A DNA stretch of 64,000 nt from Choristoneura fumiferana (taxonomy: Eukaryota; Arthropoda; Insecta; Lepidoptera; Tortricidae): contig NC_133472.1 of NCBI RefSeq assembly GCF_025370935.1, positions 33,704,463-33,768,462 of the forward strand, in the 5' to 3' direction. This document shows positions 31,868 to 43,754 of this stretch, piece after piece; position 1 is the first letter of the stretch, and each line of letters begins with the position of its first letter. The notes below the pieces were generated by a model. That model was given only the letters and a program-made list of their open reading frames with translations, made no database searches and was not told the origin of the DNA. Position numbers and translations under genes: made by a program.

Positions 31868-32720
31868 TTTTTAAATCTTACCAGTAGAGCGTCCATAATG
31901 TTCAAGTACAAAGTATGCATAATTATTGTTACATCTGTGCACCGGCTTATATATCAAATGGATCAGTCGTCGGCGCACTATTAGCACATGCATGCAAACA
32001 GCTAGACACGTAAGTGCTGATGAATATAATTAGCCGTAAGTAGATGATCATAACAACGCGATGCTGTACCGTGCATCGCGTCCGCGTGAAATAGTTAGGA
32101 AGCTATGTTGGCGAACGCAGATTTATGAAGTTTTAAGAAAAGTGGGGAATAAAATTCAGACATAGTTCGCTGGCAGTCTCTTTGCTAAACGGTCTGGAAT
32201 AACATACGCTTAAAAACTAACGTAAGGTGGAGAAGTATAGAACCTCCTCCTTGTTTAAAGTCAGTTGTAAAAACAACTACGGCTCGGTTTGCTACGGCGG
32301 TTCGGTTGTGCGGCTGATGTCAAAAATATTATTTTGGTTCTCTTTTGGTATTTAGAACTGCCTTTTTCGATTGTTTAGTATAATGTAATTGAACAATTAG
32401 TAAATTGAGCCCCATAACAAACATGTTTACGAGTTGTGTGATATGTCATGCACACTTCAAAAACTTGTGAAGGACATAATTTAAGCTTGAAGATTTTCTT
32501 CCACTCAGATACTTATTGTACTCTATGTTCCAAATACTATCGATAGAAAAAATATATTAAAAAAATCAAACCGACTTCGAAAACCACGAATATATGTTAT
32601 TGTCTACCAATTCGAAGTACCTAAGCGTCAGCCCCGGACCAATGGAGATATTTGATATTTAGAAAATACCAAAATTTACTACCTTTTTTCTACTATTTGA
32701 TACCTAACTTCAAGTAATTA

Positions 32721-32854
32721 GTAAAGTCAACGTCATAAATAAGTGATCACTTTTGTACCTTGTCAATTTAACGTCATGTTTGAAAAGCCATACGAAATTG
32801 TGTAACGACTGAAAGCGACAAGGTACAGAAATGATATTTTTGACGTTGACTGTA
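32721..32854. mobile_element. Palindromic MITE 'agtcaacgtca'
   Basis: Arms agtcaacgtcataaataagt and atatttttgacgttgact pair imperfectly, with accttgtc / gacaaggt inside. It directly adjoins the dispersed repeat starting at 32871. Confidence 0.6.
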
Positions 32855-32870
32855 CCTCGATAGACAATAA

Positions 32871-33402
32871 AAAACCGGCCAAGAGCATGTCGGGCACGCC
32901 CAAAATAGGGTTCCGTAGCCATTACGAAAAAAATAAGTAATATTTTCTAAGGGTTTCGTATTTTATACGGAATCTTCCAAGTTTAGGTATATTTTACCTT
33001 AGGCTGCTATTTACTCTTTAACTACTAATAACTCTCAAGCAAACTTAGCCGTTATAGTTTTTCTTGAAAATTTAATATACTTAATACCGTCCTGAATTTT
33101 GTTAAAATTTTTCCACCCACCGGTTTAGATTTTAGAGGGGGGGGACGCTCGATTTTCATGATAATTTGCGCTTTAAAGTTGAATATTTCGCAAACAAATC
33201 ACTAAATCGAAAAATCGTTTTAGCAAACCCCTAATGGTTTTAAAAGACCTATCCAACGATACCCCACACTATAGGGTTGGATGAGAAAAAAAAATCACCC
33301 CCACTTTCCGTCTATGGGAGGTACCGTAAAAAAACTATTTTTTTATTGTACCATTTTGTCGGCATAGTTTACATATATATCCGTGTAAAATTAAAGCTTT
33401 CT

Positions 33403-33445
<43 letters not shown>

Positions 33446-33504
33446 TGGCGAAACTAGGTATAAGGGTTCCGTTTTTGCCATTTTGGCTCCGGAACCCTAA
33501 AAAC
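32871..33504 (+). repeat. Dispersed repeat 'aaccggccaagagcatgtcg', full copy
   Basis: It runs from aaaaccggccaagagcatgt to tttggctccggaaccctaaa and carries a perfect (ACAG)n run at about 33405-33445. Shorter copies are at 40888-41250 (same strand) and 43970-44182 (inverted). Confidence 0.7.
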
Positions 33505-33513
33505 GAGTAATGA

Positions 33514-33547
33514 GGTCCAGACATTCTGACGTCAGAATGTCTGGACC
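33514..33547. repeat. Perfect 34 bp palindrome without spacer
   Basis: ggtccagacattctgac is followed immediately by its exact complement. It lies ten bases beyond the end of the preceding dispersed repeat. Confidence 0.85.
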
Positions 33548-34149
33548 ACTTTTTTACAAAGTTCGAGGCAACACAACTTATTATTTAGTACCTTTTTAGT
33601 ACCCCAACATATAATTTATTCCAATTTTTTTAGCGTACTAAAAAAAAGTTACGCACGAAAAAAGTTTTTTTGAAGATGAAAATTTAATTTGCCTATTTTT
33701 TTTTATTGCTGGTTAAAAACATACATTTTAATACAAAGAATCCATTTTATAATTAGAATTGTAGGTGAATGATATTTTTAATAATAAATATTATAATAAC
33801 ATATTATTTCTTGGCGTATATGAAACAATGGGCAGTCATTCTCCGTCCGGGGACCATAAGCATAAATAACGTTAATAATGCCATACCATACCTACTACTA
33901 CTAACTAATACCACAGAATATAATAATAGTACTAACGTAATAGTGCTAATACAGCAGCATTAAAATACTAAACAATAGATAAATATACGTATGTATGTAT
34001 TTATTTAAATATGTAAACTCTTTAATGTAGTACAAAAGAAAAGAGACAACAATTAACAAACTTTGAGATAGGTACTTGTACACAGGACTAAATCCCTTTA
34101 TAAATAAAATAAAAAAAAATGACGACCGCAAAACTTAAATTATTAGAGC

Positions 34150-34277
34150 CCGCAGGGCTACTACGAAACTCGAAACTCGAAGTTCGTGTCGTGCGGTTCC
34201 TCTGACATTAATACTTTTTAATACGAGAGCGAGAGGGACCGCACGATACGAACTTCGAGTTTCGTAGTAGCCCTGCC
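34150..34277. mobile_element. Palindromic MITE 'ctactacgaaactcgaa', best-preserved copy
   Basis: ccgcagggctactacgaaac and its mirror gtttcgtagtagccctgcc form the ends. The loop has cgagagcgagagggaccgca. Truncated relatives, with the left arm only, are at 34672-34710 and 51350-51428. Confidence 0.75.
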
Positions 34278-35103
34278 GGACTTTTCGCGACATTTTTGAT
34301 CTGTCATAGTGACTTAATGATATCGATAATGATATTATCGTAAAATAAGAATCGTAATAACTTTTATAAAGACAAATGGAACACTTATTAGCACTACAAC
34401 AGACTGAATATCAAATTACATTATTAAATTAAATATAAGTTGTTAAATATTGTTTTCATTGCATAATTCATATTTATGTCTATTTCACATTTTCATCTGC
34501 TCAAAAGTTAGTTGGAACTTGGAAGAGATCGCTCTCATAAAATCGTCTATTGTTGACCTCTACCCTTAATCTTTTTTAACATGTGTATCGAAATATCGAT
34601 ATTGTAAATCGAAGGTCGATAAGAGAGGTCACTATGACAGATCTAAAATGCCGTGAAAAGTCCGGGCCCTGCAGGGCTACTACGAAACTCGAAACTCGAC
34701 GTTCATTATTGAGGAGTCCTGGTGCTTCACCACCCGTTCCATTTTACCATATGCATTACGAGGAGCATAAATTGCTTAGCCTAAAATTAAATTAATTGTT
34801 GGAGAAGTGTTATTATTCAATAGAGGAATTTTGTAATCGTGCCCGGGATTATTGTTAAAACGGCCTTTTTAATTACCTATTTTGAATATTACCTTTATTT
34901 GCAAACTATAATAATACTGAATGTTAATATAATTTTTATAAATACAGATTGCTGACAAATGTTTTTGGCATATTTACTTACTTAAATTTTTAGTTTTTTA
35001 TAATAATAATAATTTTGAAGTAATTTCATTTGAATTGTTATATAATTTGGATATGTATTGTTACTTCAAACACAATGTACATTTTTATTTAAAATAAATT
35101 GAA

Positions 35104-35470
35104 TCGAATTGAATTAGCAACTGTGTTACAGTAATTAAAATTCAACCCGTGAAATACATTTACTTGTTATTGAGTAGTAACTCCGATGGTCAACTGTGGT
35201 CTTCATCATAAGTAATTCCACTTCACCAAATGATGATTTTCCAGAGCAAATGCACGAGTTACTAGATACTAAATACATATATCCAATTTACTAGAAGGGC
35301 CCCTACAATATTTGAAGAGTTCCCTCGATTTCCTTAAGATCTAATCATCCGATCTTGATTTATGGCTTATGGGACCTAATTGAAGGCATTCCTAGATAAA
35401 CGCAAAAAAAAATAAAAATCGCTTCATAAATGGCGGAGTTCTGAGGTAACAAACATAAAATAATACAACC
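35104..35470 (-). repeat. Dispersed repeat, inverted partner of 42250-42570
   Basis: Shared blocks include ttattgagtagtaa, gatcttgatttatgg and ggcggagttctgaggtaac. They match the 'aaccgacttcaaaaaa' type repeat common in Lepidoptera. Confidence 0.6.
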
Positions 35471-36336
35471 GAATTAATAACCTCCTTTTCTGAAGTCTGT
35501 TAAAAATGAGGGAGGAACTAAGAATTGAGTAGTGGTAGAAACGCTGTAGAAATGTTTTACAATGATTGGGAGGTTGTACTTTGCCACCTTACGGTACGGT
35601 ACACCTTAAGTTAGGTAAGTACTTATTATTTTAACTATTTCCAGTCTTTTTGCGGAACCCCCGCAGAATCTTCATGGAGCCCCGGGGCTCCGCAGAGCAC
35701 ACATGGCCAATTTAGATCATTGACGTGTAGATACTGGACCTGACCCGATAGAAGTTTACTATATATAAATTATATTGCATCTTTGGCAGAGGTTCTCTAA
35801 ACGGTGCGCCGCGGCCCACAGAGGCGCTCTTGTTGACACGAAATGTTAGGTAATTTGATGGAAATCAAATTAAAACGGTGCCACGTCACTGCTGGCAATT
35901 ATTGCCTGTTTCTTGCAAGCTGCAAGGGTGCTGTGATGAAATACTAAACCTGGAAAAGCGTGGAAACCCTTGACCTATGCTGTCGGTACATTAAGACATC
36001 CGCGGCGCGTCAACCTGTTGCACCATAATATCAAGTAGAGCGCTTTCTTTTTATCTGCAATGAACTTTGTTGCTTTATACTAAGTAGAGAGACACTAGAG
36101 AGGATTTCGCTAGTATTTTAACAGTAAAGTAATTAAGTAAAATAATTAATGATATAGTCGGGCATAGATGTCATATGTCAATTAATTCCGCTCAGTACAT
36201 AGGTATACATTCAATTTAGTGACGGATTGTTATTTCAGTGTTACCCTGTCTAAAAATATTTCACAGGCGGGCTAACGCGGCGTTTTCCCCCTTCTCTGGC
36301 TGATTCTAGTAGTTAAGGGACGCGCAGACGACAACT

Positions 36337-36368
36337 AATAAAAGGAAGCGCGCGCTAGACGTTCAGTT
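36337..36368 (+). promoter_or_regulatory. Candidate TATA + initiator core promoter
   Basis: taataaaag at 36337 is followed 28 bases later by TCAGTT (36363-36368), the arthropod initiator consensus. The region around it (36260-36440) is more GC-rich than its neighbours. No coding exon directly follows. It could serve a leader exon of the plus-strand gene whose first coding exon is at 43704, but no splice donor was identified. Confidence 0.35.
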
Positions 36369-36501
36369 TAGTATTGCTAAGTCGCTTACGAAAAACTGAT
36401 CGTGGTTCGGCTTAGTGTAGCCTTCGCCTCTGAGCGGTGGATAGGAGTTTTGAGATACACGAAATTAAGGATTTTGAAGACAGGAATTATGGTTGAATAA
36501 A

Positions 36502-37258
36502 GACTGTACACGATAAAATCTGGGCATGCATGATGTGGTGTTACTTTGCAATGAATGCTAATTTGCAAGCAGCACTATTTTAAGTAACTAGTGGTTATGA
36601 AACTACATAATAAAAATATAACCATAATGAAAAGTTAGGGCGTCTGTGAGTTTTAACTTATAGTTCACTGTGCCTAAATTATTTTGTACAACGTCTTCTG
36701 AAGGTCTTTACTAGGTTTTTATGTATAAAATATTTTTTTTTTAATTGGACAATCGAATTAATAGCTTATTACATTTTCTTTTCACAATAGCTAACATTTT
36801 TCGAATTGATTTTAGATTGAGGTAGTTGGAAGTTTTTTAATTTTGGTGAATTTGCCTTTTTGCGGGAGAAATGCCTCCCATACATAAACTACTTTTGGTG
36901 CTTAAATTAGAAAGTTTTCCCGGCTCTCCCAAGTTGTTTTCTACTTACAGTTACATCATGATTTTTTTTGGAAAGATGATCCTAATGAGCGTAAAACAGC
37001 TTGTGAAAATATAAATACAATTGTGGCATATAAGTTGGAAACCGTGAAGATTATCAAAAACCGCTGTATAAAGCAATTTAGGCACAGTGAAATACATTAA
37101 GCTAAAACTGACAGACGCTCTAACATTTTATTATCATTGTATTTTTACTACGTACTTTCATAAGCACTATCTATTACAAAAAGTCCTGCTTGAAAATTAG
37201 CATTCATTACAATTACACCAGATCAAGCATGCCCCGATTTTATCGTGTACAGTCTTTA
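36502..37258. mobile_element. Foldback element with about 190 bp inverted arms
   Basis: The left arm starts taaagactgtacacgataaa (36502) and the right arm ends as its complement at 37258. Homology extends inward to gtgcctaaatt / aatttaggcac. The middle 380 bp is AT-rich without a coding frame. Confidence 0.75.
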
Positions 37259-37964
37259 GTTCACTCGTAGCTTTGACAATGAACTTGTATAGAGTTTGAA
37301 ACGCGTTAACGTCTTGTGTGATATTGGTGATAGTTAAGTGTCACATGACATAGTATGTTGGTTTATGTGGAAGCGCAGAAGGGTGGTTTATTGCACAGTT
37401 ATTACGTCATTACCGTTTTGTTCGTGTGGTTGCGGAGTAATAAGGTAACGAAACAGTCACTAATATGAACGTTCACAAAGTACGAGTAGCGCTTTATACT
37501 ATAATTAAATTTAAAAAGGAATAAATATTTATACTACCTACTCAAAAGAAAACAGACTACCACTAAAATGAAAATGAAAAATAAATTGTTTTTTTTTTTA
37601 TCTGAACGCAGTTAATGCGACAAAATTGCCTTATTTACCCACTAAAGTGTATCACATTTCAGACAAAAAATGTTAGTATTAACTTTTCTCCTCATTTTGC
37701 CAATAAAACTCCAGTGACCCCTATGTAATATTGGATTACTCGCAGTAGTTCCTTTATACTAATAATTCACCTTTTCTGTATTGACAAAGGAACTACTACT
37801 CCAAGTAATTCGCACCAAAAAACGTTTACCAAAAAAGGCTTTCTTACCAAAAAATTACTGGCCACCAAAAAACGAAATACCATCGAAAAATTTTAGAACA
37901 AAAAATTTAACCGACTGCAAAAAAACACCACGAATATATATGCATAATGCGATAACATGCAGGC

Positions 37965-38350
37965 TACCTTGGTTGTAACCCCCTAAATAAAACCCTCGAC
38001 CTTAATGTGCTTGTCATGAAACCCGTGGTCAGTAAATCAGTCATTGCGCGTACAAATTTGCTTGCCATGAAGCCCAAGGTCGGTAAATGAGTCAATGCCC
38101 GTACTGATGGTGCTGCGCGCGCTGCTGCAGGACCACATGCACACGCACGCTGCGGCGCATGCTGAGGGAGGGGGAGGGGGAGGGGGAATTCTTACTCGCA
38201 AATGTGATGAAAAACATTGTATGTCGCACGGGCGGTACTAGAATTACGAACATCGACTCATTAAAGCCCTCAGTCTTCGACGTCGGGCTTCTAATAGACT
38301 CTCGTTCGTAATAACTTATTTACCGCCCTTAAGACACAATGTACTATTTT
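37965..38350 (+). repeat. Unclassified repeat with internal subrepeats, copy 2
   Basis: It is the inverted partner of 12780-13150. It begins ggttgtaaccccctaaataa and ends ccgcccttaagacacaatgt, with the ttgtcatgaaacccgtggtc and ttgccatgaagcccaaggtc subrepeats in between. A MITE core starts immediately after it. Confidence 0.6.
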
Positions 38351-38478
38351 TACCTGTCTGAAGTCGGTGCCTCAGCACGAGCCAGCGGGAGTGGACCTAT
38401 TATAGGTAGAGTCATACTACATATTGGGCTTCATCACTCCTGCTGGCTCGTGCTGAGGCACTGACTTCAGACTGGTAA
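38350..38478. mobile_element. Palindromic MITE 'cagtctgaagtcggtgcc', copy 2
   Basis: Core arms tgtctgaagtcggtgcctca and its complement flank a loop with ggacctattataggtaga. The outer A/T arms of copy 1 are absent. Confidence 0.75.
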
Positions 38479-39704
38479 AAAAAAATTAGTTAGTAATGTC
38501 TTTCATCGCATTCGCTGCGGAAACTTTTAAAGATAGAACAACAAAATGTTCTACAATATTAAAGGATATATCAATATTTACAAAAAACTTCGCGATACCA
38601 TATTATGTCCAACTATTGTAATTAAGTAGGTATGTCGCTATAACTACTTTTAACATTTTAAAAGTTGATAGAAATGCCGACTAAAATCAGACCATTTTAT
38701 TCATACCTTTGTATTAATCCTTATCTAAATAAATCATTTCCTATTCAAGACTGTTTCAATACCTGTAAATCTACATACTACTTTTGAATTAATCAAATCG
38801 GACGTTCCATTCAAAAATATATTACGAATTTAAAGATACGAGTATTACTCAACCAAAAAATGCATTTACGTCGACGCGCTTCAGCTTCGCGCGGGTCGGG
38901 TGCAGTCTTTGGGAAATGGAGCTGAAAATTGTGTTTGAAATGACCTTGATTAGAGACCTTTTTAAGGTTCCGTACCCAAAGGGTAAAAACGGGACCCTAT
39001 TACTAAGACTCCACTGTCCGTCTGTCTGTCACCAGGTTGGATCTCATGAACCGTAATTATCGTATCGCTATAATCCTACTTAATCCTACTAATATTATAA
39101 TCGTATACTAATACTAGCTTTTGCCCGCGGCTTCGCTCGCGTTAAATTTGCGGCATCACAAATTTACTTACTACGACCTTGATTTTCGTGTTTTAATTGA
39201 TTTTTCATTTGCAAATTTTCGAATTTAAAAATCAACTTAAGCCCTGTTTCACATCTTCATGTCAGGGGTGTAATTTTGGAAAACCTACTTGTTTCTTTTG
39301 CCCGCGACTTCTTACCTACGTGACATAGGATTCCCGTGGGATAGGAATGAGTGAATTCAATAGAAAACCACACTGTCCGGTCCGCCATTGAATTGAAACG
39401 GGCTTCTATTATTTAGGGTATCGTTTTTAAAAAGTATTCACTAATAGTTTTTTTTTTAAATCAGCTCAATTGTTTCAGAGATTACACCCAATACACAAAG
39501 AAACAGACAAAGTTTAAAAAGACAAAAAATCCTTACTTAGTGCACTTTTATGATCCTTTATCCACTAACTTACATGTGTGCCACTGCCAGTCAGTCACCC
39601 AGTCACGGTATTTCGTAGCACGGTATACTGTTTTATAGGTATGGATAAATTTTGTTACGTAATGAAGCGTAATGAGTTGATTAGTTTGGCGTAGGTACTA
39701 ATGT

Positions 39705-39965
39705 GTCCTAACCGTTAAGGAGTTATACCTTCCAGCATCAGCTCACCTGAATAACCTGAATGAAAACAACTAAAGGTCTATACTTGCATATTATGATATT
39801 AAAAGAAACTTCCCCTAACTCTTAACCGTTAAGGAGTTTAACCTTCCATCATCAGCTCACCTGAATAACCTGAAAGAATACAACTATCAGTCCATACGTA
39901 CCTATAATATAAAAAAAATATTCTCAACTCCTAACCGCTAAGGAGTTTTACCTTCCATCATCAGC
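39705..39965 (+). repeat. Three tandem units of about 110 bp
   Basis: accgttaaggagtt or accgctaaggagtt followed by accttcca(t/g)catcagctca recurs at 39711, 39825 and 39934. The third unit is cut short. Units are 114 and 109 bp apart. Confidence 0.7.
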
Positions 39966-40324
39966 TCATCAACGTGAGATGATGTCTATCAGACGCAAAT
40001 ACTTAAATAGCTTGAGAAAATATTGGAAAAACGTAATGCGTGTGTTATATATAAACAAATATGTATATACAGAATTAATAATTGTAAGTATTTTGGAATT
40101 AAAGTAAATAAATTAATTACAATATGTTATGTTATAATGGTTAATTGATTGTAAGACTACGTGTCCTTCTGATATTGTTATAAGAGTCATAAGTTAAGTC
40201 ATATTGGAAATTGAAAATTCATGTATTATTCTTTGTTGATTTTATCAGTTAAAATAAGTACGTATTAAGTATAACATATTTCGAAGAACTTTGTTATTAA
40301 GAAGTGAGAGTGTGGATGGTGTTT

Positions 40325-40885
40325 AAAAGCCGCCCGGCACTCAGTACGGGGGTCACCATCCGATTCCAGATGTTTCCCGTAGGTTCCGGAGGTCCCGTCA
40401 CGTCCTGACGGACCCTGACGACGATTTCACCGCCACAAACCAATCTCGATCCGATATAGATAGCAGATGCCCAAGAACATCACAGGGCGACACAGCTTTC
40501 TAAACTCACCGCACCGCCCCCTCCGGAGGAGGCGACGACGTCGTCCCCCACAGAACACCACACGTGGGCGACCCCACTATTTTAACCGATACCGGCAAGT
40601 CTCGGAAAGGTTTTCTCCAATCAGACCTCAACCCGACTGAGTTTCTTGTCGTTTCTTCTCAGTCGGGACTACCGTAGCCCTTCCGAAACGACGTAGCATA
40701 AAAAATCCGATTGTTTGCAAACTCTCCCTTAGCGTCCAAAGTCCGAGGTCGGCTCAATAGGAGCACCCTTTGGCATGCTAAGTAAAACCACCCACTTGCT
40801 GAGCAGCCCATCTGGTTGCTCGCCCTCTCTCCGGTAAGCTGTAAAAGCCGTCTGAGGCTAACAGCAACAGTCCGTCCGAAAAAAA
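40325..40885. repeat. GC-rich unclassified repeat, LINE-like 3' end
   Basis: The block is clearly more GC-rich than its flanks and has no long frame. It contains a perfect 10 bp stem, cccgactgag (40632-40641) with ctcagtcggg (40658-40667), around tttcttgtcgtttctt. This phrase recalls lepidopteran retroelement ends, but the class is uncertain. Confidence 0.4.
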
Positions 40886-40887
40886 AC

Positions 40888-41250
40888 AAAAACCGGCCAA
40901 GAGCGTATCGGACACGCCCAACATAGGGTTCGCCATTACGAAAAAATCTTCCAAGTTTAGGTATATTTTATACCTCCATACCTCTATACTATAGGGTTAG
41001 ATGAGAAAAAAAAATCACCCCCACTTTACATCTATGGGAGGTACCGTAAAAAATATTTTTTTAAATTTTTTATTGTACCTTTTTTTCGTCATAGTTTACA
41101 TTATATATCCGTGCAAAATTACAGCTTTCTAGCATTGATAGTCCCTGAGCAAAACCGCGGATGGACGGACAGACAGATAGACAGACAGACAGACACGGCG
41201 AAACTATAAGGGTTCCGTTTTTACCATTTTGGCTCCGGAACCCTAAAAAA
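40888..41250 (+). repeat. Internally deleted copy of the 32871 repeat
   Basis: It keeps both ends, aaaccggccaagagcgtatc and ttggctccggaaccctaaaa, but is about 270 bp shorter than 32871-33504. Confidence 0.7.
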
Positions 41251-42249
41251 GAATGGGGGTCATTCTCGGGTTGAGAGTCGAGCAGTACGGACTACGGACG
41301 CATCTGATAAAGTTAAGCACCGACTTCTACAATTTACCTTATACTTGTTACATTTTAATATTATTTTGTTATATTTTAATTTTAATTATAATTTAAAAAT
41401 TATTAAGTATTATTATTAATAAATAAATGTTTATTCTTACAAAGTAAATTAAATTATAAAATGTCAAAATTAATAATATACAATAATAATAATTTTAGTA
41501 ATTTTAATAAAGCATTATGTTTTAAATAGGCACCTATACGTACCTATTAATATTAGCTATGATATTTTGGCCTCATGAAAGTGTTATTTAGTTCGTATTT
41601 GTCAATAAATCACCTATATTTGACCCATAATATGTTGTTTTCATTTTAAGAACAAAATTACCAACATCATTTCGATGCTAAGTTATCCGAGTACTTCATT
41701 TAGTCTATTTGTGCCTGTGGGTAGGTACACTAAGTACACACAAGGTTCATTTTATAAAATCTCTAAATCAATGGGTCACGTTCACATCATACAACCATTT
41801 AACCAGTAACAAGTATGTATGATATAAATAAATAAAAGCTGTTGCTGTTGATCATTAACTAAATTACCTATGACCAATAAATACATGATATAATCTTACA
41901 TATAACACGTGCCTACAAAATTTGAGGGTTGCCCTCGACTTCCCTGTGATTATAATAAGATCTGTAAACTTTACGTGAGAGCAATAAAACATGATTATGG
42001 TTATGTTTCATCAAAATCGGTTCAGCCGTTTTTAAGACCCTGAACTTTAAAGTGACAAAGTCGGGAATTTGCCAACTTTTTGTTGGTTTATTTGTCATCC
42101 CATCACACCGACACTCAACACTAACAACGTCCGATCGTCCCTCAGAACATTCATCCCGACGCCGACACTTATTAATAACAGGATTCCACGAAGATGAAAG
42201 CTTATATGCATCGTCCCGGTTGACATTTTTATGCTTTTTTAACCGACTT

Positions 42250-42570
42250 CAAAAAAAGGGGAGGTTATCATTTCGGTTACCTCAGAACTCCGTCATTTAT
42301 GAACCGATTTGGTTTTTTTTATTTCGTTTAGGAATGCCTTCAATTAGGACCCATAAGCACAAAATCAAGATCTGATGGTTGGATCCTAAGGAAATCGAGG
42401 AAACTCTTAAAATATTGTAGGGATACCTATGGTAATTTGGATATATTTATTTACTTAGTAATAACTCGTGCATTTGCAACGCAAAGTGGAACTGATGATG
42501 AAGACCACATTTACTACTCAATAACAAGTACTTCACGGGTTGAATTTCAATTATTTTAACACAGTTGCTA
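42250..42570 (+). repeat. Dispersed repeat 'aaccgacttcaaaaaaagg'
   Basis: It begins accgacttcaaaaaaagggg, passes through acctcagaactccgtcattt and ends near cacagttgctaacc. It is the inverted partner of 35104-35470. Confidence 0.65.
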
Positions 42571-42726
42571 ACCAATTTATGCTCATAGTAATACATGAGG
42601 TGAAGCACCAGGACTCCTCAATAATGAACGTTTCTGCATCGAAAAAAGCAATCTTTCGTAAAAGGTGACGAGCAATTGACATTAAACTATACTATCTTAG
42701 ATAATTTATACTAAAAAGCGTTTTAA

Positions 42727-42975
42727 CCAAAAAAAATATAACGATAAATTTAACCGCCAACAAAAAACCATGAAAATAATTTTCTACCAGTCTGAAGTCG
42801 GTGCCTCAGCACGAGCCAGCAGGAGTGATTGAAGCCCAATAATAATATATGGTAAGTAGGTGAGGTAGACGACTATATGGACCTCCTGCTGACTCGTGCT
42901 GAGGCCCCGACTTCAGACTGGTAGAAAAATATTTTCATGGTTTTTAGTAGCCGGTTCAATTTATTGTTATATATA
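42727..42975. mobile_element. Palindromic MITE 'cagtctgaagtcggtgcc', copy 3
   Basis: The core at 42787-42921 is flanked by imperfect A/T-rich arms containing ccatgaaaataattttc and its mirror, the same layout as copy 1. Confidence 0.75.
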
Positions 42976-43439
42976 TATATATTATTTCAAATGCTTCATG
43001 TACCATTCTTGAGTAGAAATGACGTTCCGTGGAGAGAATTTTGGGATTGTGAAGCTCAATCCCAGTGGTTTGGTCCCTTCTCCAATAAATGCTCGGCTAT
43101 GTAGTGCAATATTTTATAATTTTTTTCAAGACATTTTTAATTGAGTTGTGTAACAAAAGCTGTAAAATACCTTAGGAGGTCTGTAACACTTAGTATCCAA
43201 ATATATAGTTCATTAGCTGTACAAAAACACTATTTAAAAGCAATCGGATAAGTATGCATTTTTACGTGAAAGAATGCAACGTGAAACGGGACCTAATTCC
43301 ATGATCCGTGTTTGTGATAAAATAAATTAACAACGAAAAATAAAGTACTACATGTGAAATGTAATGAGCGTTTCAGCTTTTAATGCTAATTAGGTAGCAT
43401 TTACAAGGTCAGCGCAACATCAAAGCTTTAAGCTGCAGT

Positions 43440-43703
43440 CTGAAGTTCAGACTGCAATTCCGTGCTTGCTGCGTTGTGCGCATGCGGGATGGTGTATTGT
43501 TTGTCGTTAGTAGTGTGCAGTGAGTAGTGGGCGACGCAAGCGGCGGGCTTACGTCGGGCAGCTTCAGCCTTATCTCGTCAGATAGCATCCGGAGCGATGA
43601 GCGCGCGGACATTGCATCCTCCAGTCGCAGACAGCACATACCTGGACTGTCCCGGCACGCACTTACGTGCCAGCCCCCGAGGGCTGTTAGCGCCGCCGCC
43701 AAA
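43440..43703 (+). promoter_or_regulatory. Probable 5' UTR/promoter-proximal region of the four-pass membrane gene
   Basis: A GC- and CpG-rich stretch stands out from AT-rich flanks and ends in gccgccgccaaa before the ATG at 43704. It contains upstream ATGs, for example in gcgatgagcgcgcgg. No TATA box is evident, so the start may be dispersed or further upstream. Confidence 0.4.
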
Positions 43704-43754
43704 ATGCCTACGCGCATCAACAAGTTCCTCATCACCACAGGAATCATCACTTTG
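43704..43754 (+). CDS. Exon 1 of four-pass membrane gene
   Basis: Seventeen codons, MPTRINKFLITTGIITL, end at a TTG|GTATGT donor in phase 0. The hydrophobic end is the first half of membrane segment 1. Intron 1 is 7.0 kb. Confidence 0.75.

Larger units (their letters stand above)
30041..36300. other. Repeat-rich interval upstream of the glycoprotein-like gene
   Basis: The missing 5' exon or exons of the gene at 30040 may be here but could not be identified. The interval holds the MITEs, LINE tail and dispersed repeats listed separately, plus a (GT)n microsatellite at about 30624-30655. Confidence 0.45.
37259..43400. other. Repeat-rich non-coding interval
   Basis: Apart from the repeats listed separately no gene is seen. 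At 37781-37930 the word accaaaaaa recurs irregularly. (GGGGGA)n-like purine sequence is at 38164-38187. If the promoter at 36337 belongs to the 43704 gene, this is its first intron. Confidence 0.4.

Noticed and set aside
33769..34131. Hydrophobic frames suggesting small membrane proteins
   Set aside because: They arise from low-complexity A/T-rich sequence with taataat runs and a decayed LINE end.
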